DNA of 64,000 nt from an uncultured Neomegalonema sp. (GCA_937928005.1 CALFVD010000028.1:1-64000), one strand, 5' to 3'; shown: positions 10,471 to 21,026, numbered from the stretch's first letter. Translations and numbers: made by a program. Notes: a model not told the origin generated them from the letters alone.

Positions 10471-10566
10471 TTAAAGCGAATTGCGCAAACGTTGATCCAT
10501 AAAGCATCAGGTTTCACGCGAATCTTGGCGGGAAACCTGATTCAACAAATGTGCAAATCGCTATAG
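10471..10566. repeat. Family A nested palindrome, copy A2 (between convergent genes)
   Basis: TTAAAGCGAATTGCG...CAGGTTTCACGCGAATCTTGGCGGGAAACCTG...CAAATCGCTATAG. Confidence 0.75.
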
Positions 10567-10650
10567 AAGGCATCGAAGGAAGGCTGCGCGATCGAGATCG
10601 AGGTGGAAAACCACGAGAATCTCTACTGCAACCCTTTTACCATGGCCTGC

Positions 10651-11241
10651 TCAGATGGTGATGGTCATTAGCACGACCTGCTCACCCATCCCGTCTCCAT
10701 TTATCGTATCGCCGCTGATGCTCTCATAGACGATATCCATATCATATGGCCTGCGCGACGATGCACCAACCCATGTTACGAAACGGTCAACCCGATTCAA
10801 ACCGCCTTCAGGCGTTGCATCCGTAAATGGCATGACAAGACGAGATAGAGAGTAGCGCGGACCATGTTCGAGCTTAGGCTGTAGTATAGAAAAGGTCGGC
10901 TGACGTGTACGCTCACTTTCGACATAGGGCGCTAGGGCGAGTGATAAGGCATTACCAGTTAGGCTATCCTCAACGTATTTCTTATGAAGATTTGCACCGA
11001 CATATTCCTGTGTCCGCCCCCCATGCAGCGTCACAAAATACCGCTTTGTGCCCCTGTGCAGCTCCAAAATACTGATATCTGAAAGCCAATGACGCCAATC
11101 AACTGGCTTCAAGTTCGCACGCGATGGCAACGCCCGTCCGCCGCACAATCGCTTCCAGAGGGTGAGCGCCCCTCTAGCAGCTTCTGGAAGCGCAAGTTCA
11201 CCATGCGGCGAGGTCAGAAAGGTTTCTTCATACGAGGTCAT
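10651..11241 (-). CDS. PAS_5-like domain protein
   Basis: LWKRLCGGRALPSRANLKPVDWRHWLSDISILEL typical of alphaproteobacterial PAS_5 proteins. Confidence 0.65.
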   Translation of the reverse strand: MTSYEETFLTSPHGELALPEAARGALTLWKRLCGGRALPSRANLKPVDWRHWLSDISILELHRGTKRYFVTLHGGRTQEYVGANLHKKYVEDSLTGNALSLALAPYVESERTRQPTFSILQPKLEHGPRYSLSRLVMPFTDATPEGGLNRVDRFVTWVGASSRRPYDMDIVYESISGDTINGDGMGEQVVLMTITI

Positions 11242-11484
11242 CGCCGAAATCTAGCAACAATCGGTCAACACAGAATTAGCCGCGCAGAAACATTTGATTA
11301 CAATTATTACTTGTTCCTTGTGCAAAAATAGCGGCCTATAAAACGCTTGGGTCGCGTTTACGGGCAACCATAATCAGCAGCATAATTCGAAAAAACTCAC
11401 AATTCTCTTTGATGCTTGAAACCGTTTCGCGTTCAATTCGGACCAGTAATCCGTCGTGATGCGGATAGACGGAGGGATATAGAG

Positions 11485-12087
11485 ATGTTTTGCGTATTAT
11501 TCGAGGTCGAGCCAAAACACGGGCAAGGCCAAGCTTATCTTGATATTGCCGCCGCCATGCGCAGGCAAGTAGAGGCCATTGATGGGTTTATCGGTGTTGA
11601 ACGATTTCGTGACCTGAGCCGGGATGGTGCATTTCTGTCATTTTCGCGCTGGCGCGATGAGAAGGCACTTATCCGCTGGCGCATCGACGCAAAACATCAT
11701 GTGGTACAAGCACGAGGACGTACTGAAATCTTCGACGGCTATCGTATCCGCATTGGCGAAATGACCGCCGATAGCGACCATGCTGATCCGCCCGCCCAGT
11801 TCCGTTTCGATGAAACAGAGACAGGAGCAGCGAAATCCGTGGTTTTGGTCGAGCACGCGGCGGGTGTTGCTGTGCCAGCGCCCGGTGCCTTGAGCCATGT
11901 TACCTTCGACAGCGTGACAAACGAGGGACGTTCCGCGACTTTGACGGGATGGCTCGATGATGTGACGGCGGCTGGGCAAGCCATTCCGAGCGGCACACGG
12001 GCGCGTCGTTTTCGAATCGTTCGCGACTACACGATGGTCGAGCGGACCGAAGCGCCGCAATATTTCCCAGAGGTGGCCTTTGCGTGA
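11485..12087 (+). CDS. Antibiotic biosynthesis monooxygenase (ABM)-domain protein
   Basis: MFCVLFEVEPKHGQGQAYLDIAAAMRRQVEAIDGFIGVERF...LSFSRWRDEKALIRWR. Confidence 0.75.
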   Translation: MFCVLFEVEPKHGQGQAYLDIAAAMRRQVEAIDGFIGVERFRDLSRDGAFLSFSRWRDEKALIRWRIDAKHHVVQARGRTEIFDGYRIRIGEMTADSDHADPPAQFRFDETETGAAKSVVLVEHAAGVAVPAPGALSHVTFDSVTNEGRSATLTGWLDDVTAAGQAIPSGTRARRFRIVRDYTMVERTEAPQYFPEVAFA

Positions 12088-12249
12088 GTAAGGCAAAAAG
12101 TTAGCGGCATGAAATAATCATGCCGATGCGCCATGCTGTTTCCGCCTCATTATAGCGGCTTACGCGATACCAGAGCCACGTTTGTGGTTTCATGATCGTT
12201 GGCCAAGCGGTATAGCGACCACCGGCTACACCCGATTAGCGAGGCAGAT

Positions 12250-13284
12250 GTGAGCAAGACGAATCCGGGACGTTTTTTTGAGGATTTCACTGTGGGCGAG
12301 ACACTCGTTCACGCGACACCGCGCACCGTGACCGAAGGGGACCGGGCGCTCTATACCGCGCTGTATCCCACCCGGTTCGCGCTCCCCTCCTCGGACCAAT
12401 TTGCCCGCGATTGTGGCTTTCCCGAAAGTCCGCTGGAGGATCTGATCGGCTTTCACGTCGCTTTTGGCAAGACGGTGCCGGATATTTCGCTGAATGCGGT
12501 GGCCAATCTTGGCTACGCGGAATGTCGTTTTCTCGCGCCCGTTTTCCCCGGCGATACGCTGGCCACGGTGTCGGAGGTAATCGGCGTCAAGCAGAACTCA
12601 AACGGCAAGACCGGGATCGTCTGGGTCCGCTCGACCGCGCGCAATCAGACGGGCGAGGATGTGCTGACCTGGGTGCGATGGGTCATGGTCAAAAAGCGCG
12701 ATGCGGACAGCGCCGCCCCCGTGGAAGTGGTGCCAGAACTGGCGGCGGCAGTCGCCGTTGAGGATATCGTGTTGCCCGAAGGGTTTGGGTTCCAGAACTA
12801 CGATTTCGATCTAGCGGGGGAGCCGTATCGGCTCGATGACTACGAAACCGGCGAAATCATTGATCATGTGGATGGCGTAACGATTGAGGAAGCCGAGCAT
12901 ATGATGGCCACGCGCCTGTGGCAGAATACGGCCAAGGTGCATTTCAACACGCAGGCGCGCGAGGGCGGGCAACGGCTGATCTATGGCGGCCATGTCATCA
13001 GCCTCGCTCGTGCGCTTAGCTTTAATGGGCTGGCCAATGCACAGATGATCGTGGCAATCAATGGCGGTAGCCATGCCGCACCCTGCTTCGCCGGGGACAC
13101 GGTCTATGCATGGTCAGAGGTGCTGGAGACAGCCAGCCTCGACACGCCGGGAGTCGGCGCGCTGCGCCTACGGCTGGTGGCGACGAAAGACCGAGCCGAG
13201 ACACCGCGCCTACGCGGGGAAGACGGGAAATACGCCGAAGGGGTGTTGCTCGATCTGGATTACTGGGCGCTGGTGCCACGTTAA
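12250..13284 (+). CDS. mch: MaoC-family mesaconyl-CoA hydratase-like enzyme
   Basis: SKTNPGRFFEDFTVGETLVHATPRTVTEGD...LGYAECRFLAPVFPGDTL, double MaoC domain; alternative start 12199. Confidence 0.8.
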   Translation: MSKTNPGRFFEDFTVGETLVHATPRTVTEGDRALYTALYPTRFALPSSDQFARDCGFPESPLEDLIGFHVAFGKTVPDISLNAVANLGYAECRFLAPVFPGDTLATVSEVIGVKQNSNGKTGIVWVRSTARNQTGEDVLTWVRWVMVKKRDADSAAPVEVVPELAAAVAVEDIVLPEGFGFQNYDFDLAGEPYRLDDYETGEIIDHVDGVTIEEAEHMMATRLWQNTAKVHFNTQAREGGQRLIYGGHVISLARALSFNGLANAQMIVAINGGSHAAPCFAGDTVYAWSEVLETASLDTPGVGALRLRLVATKDRAETPRLRGEDGKYAEGVLLDLDYWALVPR

Positions 13285-13361
13285 AAAAACGGCGGAAACA
13301 AAAACCCCCGGAACGCGAGATGCGGACGGGGGGGGGGTGATTGCATCGATGATCGAAGCCG

Positions 13362-14417
13362 TCAGGCAATCACTCCAGTCATCATTACGCGGCGAGCCTC
13401 GGCATAAGTGACGAGCTTGCGCTTGTTCTCATCCCAAAGCTGTAGCTTCACGCAGGCGAGACTCTCGCGCAGGGTCAGGCGGCTGATCTCGCCCAAATCG
13501 GGGTGATCCTTCAGCACTTCAGACAGCCGGTAATAGGGGATGCGGCTATAGAGGTGATGGACGTGGTGGATGCCGATATTAGCCGATAGCCATTGTAGCG
13601 GCTGGGGCAATACCAGATGCGACGAGCCATGCAGCGCGGCCTCATGCACCTGCCACTCATCCTCAGTATCCCAATGGGTATCCTCGAATTGGTGCTGAAC
13701 GAAGAACAGCCAGATCCCCATCGCCGCCGCCATTAGCGTCACCGGCAGGAAGATCGCGAGGAAGGCAACCACGCCGATATACCATGAGATCGCGGCCCCC
13801 ACAGCAAGCATGGCGATGTTCGTGCCCATCGCGCTAACCCAGTATTTCGCCTGATCCATCAGTCCTAGCGGCAGGCGGTTCATCAGTAGGTACACATAAA
13901 CTGGCCCAACCACGAACATGGTCAGCGGATGGCGATAGGCCCGGTAAGACAAACGCCCCCACCATCCGCGCGCCTCGTATTCACGCACCGTCAACGTCAT
14001 CACATCGCCAATGCCACGCTGATCGAGATTGCCGGACGCGCCGTGGTGGATGGAGTGGTATTTTTTCCACATCTCGTAGGGCGTGACCGTCACAACACCT
14101 AGGATGCGACCCACCCAGTCATTCGCCTTTTTGTTGCTGAAAAATGCCATGTGTCCGCAATCATGCTGGATCAAGAACAAGCGGACGAGGAAGGTAGCCG
14201 CCAACAGCGAGACGGGCAGGGAAAGCCAAAAACTGATCGTATAGGCCTGATACGCAATGACCCAAAGGACAATGAATGGCAGCGCCGTGATCCCAATTTC
14301 ATAGATGCTACGCCAGAGGATCGGTTCACGGTATTGCGATAAGGTGCGTATCCAGTCGCGAGCAGCGATATCGGGTTGATCCGTATCGGCATCGAAGTCG
14401 TGATTCATGGCATTCAT
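13362..14417 (-). CDS. Fatty acid desaturase
   Basis: HDCGHMAFF, HSIHHGASG, HHVHHLYSRIPYYRL histidine boxes. Confidence 0.9.
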   Translation of the reverse strand: MNAMNHDFDADTDQPDIAARDWIRTLSQYREPILWRSIYEIGITALPFIVLWVIAYQAYTISFWLSLPVSLLAATFLVRLFLIQHDCGHMAFFSNKKANDWVGRILGVVTVTPYEMWKKYHSIHHGASGNLDQRGIGDVMTLTVREYEARGWWGRLSYRAYRHPLTMFVVGPVYVYLLMNRLPLGLMDQAKYWVSAMGTNIAMLAVGAAISWYIGVVAFLAIFLPVTLMAAAMGIWLFFVQHQFEDTHWDTEDEWQVHEAALHGSSHLVLPQPLQWLSANIGIHHVHHLYSRIPYYRLSEVLKDHPDLGEISRLTLRESLACVKLQLWDENKRKLVTYAEARRVMMTGVIA

Positions 14418-14682
14418 GCGTGGAAAAGCCTTTTCGTAACAGGGTCGAACGCAGGTGAAGAACGCGGAGCATTGTGATGCGACCGCGTGCATTCAATTGT
14501 GGAATTATCTTCTTTCTGTCACAGGTAGTTGGTTAACGCGAGGTTAATGGACCGGATCATTGTCCTTGCGTCACCCTGTCACCGGCCCTGATACGGGTGG
14601 GTATGGCGCTTGCCCTAGCGCATTGTATTGCCTAATGTTGCGTCGCAAAAGAGGCCATGACACGACGAGGAAGGTTCCGCCC

Positions 14683-15093
14683 ATGTCGCAGACCGAACAC
14701 GGTGCCGCCGTCAATCGCGGAAACCGGCCATTATCGCCGCATCTACAAGTTTACAAACCACAGATCACTTCGGTCATGTCGATATTTCACCGCGTTACCG
14801 GCGTGGGAAATAGTATCGGGGCGATTCTCGTGGCGATATGGTTTATCTCGGCGGCGATAGGCGCGGGGCCGTTCGATACGGTCAACGGGTTGCTGACAAG
14901 CTGGGTCGGGCACCTCATCCTGTTCGGGTTTGCGCTGTCCGTCTGCTACCATCTGTGCAACGGCATCCGGCACCTGCTGTGGGATGCGGGCTATGGGTTT
15001 GAGCTGGATCAGGTAAAGACGACCGGTATCGTCGCGGTTTCGGCGGCGGGGCTGATGTTTCTTGGCCTGATGATCGTCGGCTGGATGAATTAA
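14683..15093 (+). CDS. sdhC: Succinate dehydrogenase cytochrome b556 subunit
   Basis: NRGNRPLSPHLQVYKPQITSVMSIFHRVTG; CYHLCNGIRHLLWD. Confidence 0.95.
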   Translation: MSQTEHGAAVNRGNRPLSPHLQVYKPQITSVMSIFHRVTGVGNSIGAILVAIWFISAAIGAGPFDTVNGLLTSWVGHLILFGFALSVCYHLCNGIRHLLWDAGYGFELDQVKTTGIVAVSAAGLMFLGLMIVGWMN

Positions 15094-15104
15094 GGAGACG
15101 CGCC

Positions 15105-15485
15105 ATGACTATGATGACCTCCCGCGCCCGTGTCCGTGGCCTCGGTTCCGCCAAGAGTGGGACGGAGCATTGGTGGACCCAGCGGCTCTCCGCGATATCG
15201 CTGGCGGTGCTGGCCCCGCTGTTCTTCATCCCGTTTGCCATCGCTTTGGGCAAGCCGTGGGATGAGGTGGTGACGATCTACAAACACCCCTTCAACGCCA
15301 TCGTCGCCGCCGCCTTTTTACTGGCGGTGTTCCACCACATGCGCCTCGGGTTGCAGGTGGTGATCGAGGACTACATCCACGCCCCCGCCCTGCGCACGGG
15401 TTTGCTGATCTTCGTAAAACTCGGCTCGCTCCTGCTGGGCTTCGCGGCGGCGTTCTCGGTCGCAATGATCGCGTTTGCGGTTTGA
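15105..15485 (+). CDS. sdhD: Succinate dehydrogenase hydrophobic membrane anchor subunit
   Basis: HWWTQRLSAISLAVLAP...HHMRLGLQVVIEDYIH. Confidence 0.93.
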   Translation: MTMMTSRARVRGLGSAKSGTEHWWTQRLSAISLAVLAPLFFIPFAIALGKPWDEVVTIYKHPFNAIVAAAFLLAVFHHMRLGLQVVIEDYIHAPALRTGLLIFVKLGSLLLGFAAAFSVAMIAFAV

Positions 15486-15846
15486 ATGGTGTGTAAATTT
15501 TTCTAAAAGTACCATAATAATATGTCAGGGCAATCGCTTGAAAGATTTTTCCGCTGCCCCGCACTTGGATGGCCCCGCGCAGCAGCGGAACCTCCTTATG
15601 CTTTGCGTTGACTACAAATTATAGGAGGTCCCGCATCTGCAAAGCGTCATTTCATGCCGCATTGCGTTCGGGGCAGCATGATTTCTTCTTTGAGCGATTG
15701 CCTTGAATAATATGTTTTTAATTTTTTTTCATCACGATCTATTGAATTTTAAATAAAGCCTCCTTTAATAATTGGGCTTTTCATTTTTTTGGTGCGTGCT
15801 TTATCTTATTTGCGCTTTTTTTAACAACTGTGCTAGAGTGTAACAC

Positions 15847-15942
15847 ATGGCAAATCTAATCGTAAGTAGTGGCGTCTCTTTCTCAGTAGAAATAGGTAGT
15901 TTTAAGTTTGAAACGCAACGGTTGGATGGAGTCGCAAGTTGA
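15847..15942 (+). pseudogene. Possible truncated N-terminus of a repeat adhesin-like protein (31 aa)
   Basis: MANLIVSSGVSFSVEIGSFKFETQRLDGVAS* preceded by AT-rich promoter-like DNA; very short, tentative. Confidence 0.2.
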
Positions 15943-16021
15943 CGGATTTGCCAAATTTTTCTAAGAGGGCTTCGACAGATTACTTGAAAACGAGGAATTT
16001 ACGAGTATAAATAGTTTGTTC

Positions 16022-16144
16022 TTGCGGCCACTGTCACCTTATTACTTTGAATACTAATCGATATAATTCCATGTTCACCATCTTGCAGCCCCAGTAAGGC
16101 TGGCTGTTTGGGCAGTGATGGACAAGTTGTCGCACCCTTTCAGC
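16022..16144 (-). repeat. 123-bp dispersed repeat, copy 2 (inverted relative to 562-684)
   Basis: Reverse complement match to 562-684. Confidence 0.93.
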
Positions 16145-16324
16145 GGCCCCCTAATCCATAGCAAGATTTTGAGACCACGGTACAGAATCTGGAATATTCG
16201 CGCGGGCAAGTCTGCGACTGAATATGTGTTGCAAGCATTTCTCTGAGGAGAACACGCCTACAACAGGTGTGGCTTCGGTGAAGCGCATGGAGAAAACCGG
16301 TATCGATTAGGAGACGATTTTACC

Positions 16325-16804
16325 ATGGCCCGACAGTATGAAGAATCGGTTGATGCTCACACATATCATTCTGAAGGGCAGGGTCGGATTGGCCGGAAAC
16401 ATGGGGTAATGCGCCCATTCACTAATGCTTATTGGGATAGTATGCGATCCGGCATTTATGTCGATATCGTCTCTGGCGAGCCGCTCTTTGCTTCCACCGA
16501 CAAGTTCGATTCTGGTAACGGTTGGTCGAGTTTTACGCGCCCACTTGAAAGACAGCATATCGTTGAAGTTTCCGATGAGAGCCACGGTCTTGCACGCATA
16601 GAAGTACGATCAAAAAATGCGGGCAGTCATCTCGGCCATGTCTTTCCGAATGGATCGGCGGACAAGTCAGGTATGCGGTATTGCATTAATTCGGCTGCGC
16701 TCCGGTTCGTCCCGGCTGATGAGCTTGAACAAGAAGGCTACGGCGAGTTTCGACAAATGTTTGAAATTGCTTTGGGGAGGGCGGATCGTGCACCGGGATC
16801 TTGA
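16325..16804 (+). CDS. msrB: Peptide-methionine (R)-S-oxide reductase
   Basis: [31 protein letters not shown]...[10 protein letters not shown]...[13 protein letters not shown]. Confidence 0.9.
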   Translation: MARQYEESVDAHTYHSEGQGRIGRKHGVMRPFTNAYWDSMRSGIYVDIVSGEPLFASTDKFDSGNGWSSFTRPLERQHIVEVSDESHGLARIEVRSKNAGSHLGHVFPNGSADKSGMRYCINSAALRFVPADELEQEGYGEFRQMFEIALGRADRAPGS

Positions 16805-17324
16805 GCGCGCAATTCTCGCCGGTGGTTGCTTTTGGGGAATGCAGGAAGCGTTACGCAAGACAATGGGCGTCCTTGGCACCCGCGTCGGATATACGGGCGG
16901 CATGACACTAAACCCGACCCATGCCGATGTGATGACTGGGCAAACCGGCCATGTCGAAGCGTTAGAGCTGGTCTTCGACCGAAACATGCTCACATTTCGG
17001 AGCTTGCTGAGTTTGTTTTTCCAAATACACGATCCAACCACAGTCGATCAGCAAGGTCGTGACCACGGAACCCAATATCGCTCGATGATCTTCAATACGA
17101 CAGATGAACAACTCTGGATTGCGCGTGATTTTATTGCCGATATGGAGGAATCCGGTCTTTGGCCGGGTAAAGTCGTGACAGAGATACGCCCGGTAGGAAT
17201 ATTTTGGGATGCAGGGCCCGAACATCAAGACTACTTACAGCGCGTACCAGATGGTTATACATGCCACTTCCCACGACCAAATTGGAAGCTACCAGAGCGA
17301 GTAAAAAAAGAACTAATGAATTAA
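16788..17324 (+). CDS. msrA: Peptide-methionine (S)-S-oxide reductase (GTG start, overlaps msrB)
   Basis: [33 protein letters not shown]...[10 protein letters not shown]...[22 protein letters not shown]. Confidence 0.93.
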   Translation: MHRDLERAILAGGCFWGMQEALRKTMGVLGTRVGYTGGMTLNPTHADVMTGQTGHVEALELVFDRNMLTFRSLLSLFFQIHDPTTVDQQGRDHGTQYRSMIFNTTDEQLWIARDFIADMEESGLWPGKVVTEIRPVGIFWDAGPEHQDYLQRVPDGYTCHFPRPNWKLPERVKKELMN

Positions 17325-17619
17325 TTAAGTTGACGGTCAGTCGTGCTGAATATTGCGGAAAATTCGTATATTTTACCAATAAGTTATTTTTTAGTATTTT
17401 TTAGACGCTCCAAATTTTTTATATTTGAGAAAAATTCTGATTTAGGGCGCGTTTGTGCCTTCCTTGAAAAGGCTTTCGCCAGTGCTACCGTATTTCTCGG
17501 TTAGAGTGGGAAGGGGGGCCAACAGTCCAATCGCAACGGTTTTGCCGAGCTGGACATTGTGGAAACCCCTGAAAACATCACCCTAACCGTGTGTGACTTC
17601 ATTTCGCTAAAGAGAGATT

Positions 17620-19053
17620 TTGATGCCTGATTTTGATGTTGATGTTGCCATTTTAGGCGCAGGGTCCGCTGGTATGTCTGCCTATCGCGAGGCCCGTAAA
17701 TATACGGACCGGATCGCCATGATCGATGGTGGGCCTTTGGGTACCACCTGCGCGCGGGTAGGGTGTATGCCGTCTAAATTACTGATTGCGGCATCAGAGG
17801 CATTGCATCGCACGCATTATCTCGACGAATTCGGTATCAAAGCAGGCGAAGCTAAAGTCGATGGTGCCGCCGTTATGAAGCGTGTGCGCGACGAGCGTGA
17901 TCGTTTCGTCGGCTTCGTCGTTGATGCAGTCTCCGGCTATGATGAGGGTCATTTGATTGCGCAATATGCGCGTTTTGAAAATGATACGACCCTGATTCTC
18001 GATGACGGAAAGCGTCTGACAGCGCGTTCGGTGGTGATTGCTACAGGCTCGCGCCCGAATATCCCCAAGCCTTTTGAGGCAGTGACCGATCGTTTGATCA
18101 TCAATGATGATGTGTTTGACTGGCAAGATTTGCCTCGGTCTGTTGCCGTATTTGGTGCAGGCGTCATTGGCCTAGAGCTTGGGCAAGCGTTGCATCGTCT
18201 CGGGGTTAATGTTCATCTTTTCGGGCGTGACAACCTCGTTGGCCCGCTCTCTGATCCCGATATTCTTAGCTATGCTGCCAAAACATTCGCGGCGGAGTTT
18301 CCGGCGCATTGGCATGCGGATACCAATATCCGGCGCGAAGGGGACGAGGTGGTCGTTTCCTGGTCGGGGGCCGATAGTGGCGAGGAACGGTTCGATTATC
18401 TACTCGCGGCCACCGGGCGGCGGGCGAATGTCGATCAGCTTGGTTTGGAGAATACATCGCTGACCCTCGATGATCGTGGGGTTCCGGTATACGATCCCTT
18501 GTCGATGCGTTCCGGGGACAGCACAATTTTCATCGCTGGCGATGTCACCATTGATTTGCCGTTGCTGCACGAAGCCGCCGACGAAGGGCGTCTAGCGGGT
18601 GAAAATGCCGCGCGGTTCCCCAATGCCTATCGCAGGGCGCGGCGCACGCCGCTCGGCATCATGTTTACCGATCCTCAAATCGCGCTTGCGGGGCGTAGCC
18701 ATCGTGATCTTGTGGCGGCGGGTATCGAGTTTGAAACCGGGCATGTCTCCTTTGAAGATCAAGGTCGGGCGAGGGTCATGCAGGTCAATAAAGGCTTGCT
18801 GCATATCTACGGCGAGAAAGGGACAGGGCGTCTTTTGGGGGCCGAAATGGTTGGCCCATCGGCAGAGCATCTTGCGCATCTTCTCGCTTGGGCAATTGCG
18901 AGCAACCTTACCGCTGGTGAAGCGTTGGAGCGGCCTTTCTATCACCCCGTGATCGAGGAAGGGGTGCGTACGGCGCTACGCCGCCTAAACCATGCCTTAG
19001 GCTTCGGGGCCAGCCCTCCCCCACGTTGTATTGATTGTGGACCGGGAGGGTAA
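17620..19053 (+). CDS. Dihydrolipoamide dehydrogenase-like pyridine nucleotide-disulfide oxidoreductase
   Basis: AILGAGSAGMSAYREARKY; CARVGCMPSKLL; VFGAGVIGLELGQALHRLG; FIAGDVT. Confidence 0.88.
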   Translation: MMPDFDVDVAILGAGSAGMSAYREARKYTDRIAMIDGGPLGTTCARVGCMPSKLLIAASEALHRTHYLDEFGIKAGEAKVDGAAVMKRVRDERDRFVGFVVDAVSGYDEGHLIAQYARFENDTTLILDDGKRLTARSVVIATGSRPNIPKPFEAVTDRLIINDDVFDWQDLPRSVAVFGAGVIGLELGQALHRLGVNVHLFGRDNLVGPLSDPDILSYAAKTFAAEFPAHWHADTNIRREGDEVVVSWSGADSGEERFDYLLAATGRRANVDQLGLENTSLTLDDRGVPVYDPLSMRSGDSTIFIAGDVTIDLPLLHEAADEGRLAGENAARFPNAYRRARRTPLGIMFTDPQIALAGRSHRDLVAAGIEFETGHVSFEDQGRARVMQVNKGLLHIYGEKGTGRLLGAEMVGPSAEHLAHLLAWAIASNLTAGEALERPFYHPVIEEGVRTALRRLNHALGFGASPPPRCIDCGPGG

Positions 19054-19057
19054 GCCT

Positions 19058-20215
19058 ATGGTCAGGAATGCGAGTGGCCGCCGGTTCGTATTCGCGGCCT
19101 TGATCGGTTGCCTTGCGATGGCTGTATCGGGCTGCGGAAGCACGCGCCCGGAAGAAAGTCCCACAATCCGCTCCCTCCTGCCTATGGAGGCGATTGAGCG
19201 CAGGGATCCAGACGTACTGCCCGCCGGAAGCACCGGGTACGAAGACCCGGACGGGGTTCTGAATATTCTCGCGCTGTCGGGTGGCGGGGCTTATGGTGCT
19301 TTTGGTGCGGGTGTTCTTGCGGGATGGACCGAGACAGGGACACGCCCTGAATTCGACATTGTTACCGGCGTCTCCACCGGCGCATTGATATCGGTGTTTG
19401 CTTTCCTTGGCTCGGATTATGATCCGCAGCTCAGCGACCTCTACACCAATGTTACGAATACCGACATTTTCGTCGATAAGGGGACGGTTGGTTTTCTAGA
19501 TGTTAGCCTCTACGATAACGACCCGCTCAAAAAACAGATCGAACAGGTTATCACCCCCGACATCATCGAGAAGATTGCCGCCGAACATGCGAAAGGACGC
19601 AGGCTTTACGTGGCCACCACAAACCTCGATTCTGGCGATTTGGTTGTCTGGGATATGGGTGATATCGCAAGTGGTGGGCGCACCGACCCCGCGCAGCATT
19701 TCCGAAAAGTGCTACGCGCCTCGGCGGCAGTTCCAGGGTTCTTTCCGCCAGAATATATCAAACCGCAACGGGGCGTGCAGCTTCGTCAGGCCCATGCGGA
19801 TGGCGGTGTCAAATCCCCTGTATTGCTGAGCGATTTCCTTTTCCGCAGCGGTGTTGACGATGCCCGCCTCTATGTTGTCATTAATGATGTGCTGGCCGAC
19901 CATGACCCTTTCGCCGCTGTGGAGGCAAGCGTCGCGAGTATCGCGCAAAAATCGATCTCCATAATGCTGCGCGAGTTGCTGCTTGAAAAAATTTACCGAG
20001 GGTACGTTCGAGCGTTGAATTCGGATACCGCGTTCTTCCTCACGTCAATTCCGCCAAAAGCTGACCCCCATGCCGGGCCACTGAATTTTGACCCATCTTT
20101 CATGCGTAGTCTCTTCGACACAGGTAAGGCGCGCTTTTCGTCACAGAACCCTTGGGATGATCATCCACCAGGGCTGCGTTCCTTCGATGCAATGCATGAG
20201 AAATCGAAGAAATAG
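19058..20215 (+). CDS. Patatin-like phospholipase, predicted lipoprotein
   Basis: Lipobox AVSGC; LSGGGAYGAFGAGVLAGW; GVSTGAL. Confidence 0.88.
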   Translation: MVRNASGRRFVFAALIGCLAMAVSGCGSTRPEESPTIRSLLPMEAIERRDPDVLPAGSTGYEDPDGVLNILALSGGGAYGAFGAGVLAGWTETGTRPEFDIVTGVSTGALISVFAFLGSDYDPQLSDLYTNVTNTDIFVDKGTVGFLDVSLYDNDPLKKQIEQVITPDIIEKIAAEHAKGRRLYVATTNLDSGDLVVWDMGDIASGGRTDPAQHFRKVLRASAAVPGFFPPEYIKPQRGVQLRQAHADGGVKSPVLLSDFLFRSGVDDARLYVVINDVLADHDPFAAVEASVASIAQKSISIMLRELLLEKIYRGYVRALNSDTAFFLTSIPPKADPHAGPLNFDPSFMRSLFDTGKARFSSQNPWDDHPPGLRSFDAMHEKSKK

Positions 20216-20429
20216 ACGGATATTCAGCTTGGTGTAAAGGTACGTACTGGTGTGATGGCTCGTTATTTCCATCTGTAGGACAAAAAGTCAGATGCCACTG
20301 CATGTACCTGCCACTCTCAACAAAAGTACATACTTCAGCGAAATCTGTGGAAGTTGAGCGATTTATTGAACCTCTTCAACGCGACGAAATGTCGATCTGT
20401 TGCTTGTCACTAAAACATGACTGGAAGAT

Positions 20430-20903
20430 ATGATGACCCATAATCTTAAAATTGAACCATCTGAAAATTGTGATCAAGTATGTAATTTACTACAGAATGT
20501 TCTCTATGATTTTATTGATCTTTCAGCCCAAGCAAAGCAGGCGCATTGGACTTTGAAAGGGTCAAACTTTCTGTCGCTCCATGATTTCTTTGATACTATC
20601 GCTGAAACGGCATCAGGACATGCAGATTTGATCGCAGAGCGGATCATTATACTGGGCAGATACCCGGTGGGCACTTTGCAAGCGTGTGCGGCCCAATCGT
20701 CCTTGCCCGAATATCCCTCAAACTTGCGCGATGAGGGCGAACACATAAAGGCCTTATCCATTCCGGTTTCGATGATCGCACAATCTGCACGGGAATGTAT
20801 CGATGATCTGGAAGGTTTTTCTGACCCTGTCAGCGCCGATATCCTGACCGAAGTGTCTCGCAGTATGGACATGCTGTTATGGAAACTGTCTTCAAGCCGT
20901 TGA
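20430..20903 (+). CDS. dps: Dps-family ferritin-like protein
   Basis: QAHWTLKGSNFLSLHDFFDTIAETASGHADLIAERIIILG. Confidence 0.88.
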   Translation: MMTHNLKIEPSENCDQVCNLLQNVLYDFIDLSAQAKQAHWTLKGSNFLSLHDFFDTIAETASGHADLIAERIIILGRYPVGTLQACAAQSSLPEYPSNLRDEGEHIKALSIPVSMIAQSARECIDDLEGFSDPVSADILTEVSRSMDMLLWKLSSSR

Positions 20904-21026
20904 GCCATGGTGGCTCACAAAGGATGTTGCACTTGAATTAAATCGTTTCTGCTCTAACTATATTAACTAAGGACAGAATTTTTCTGTGGTCCTACGCGCC
21001 TAGCTATAATTACGCCGGAGAGTAGG

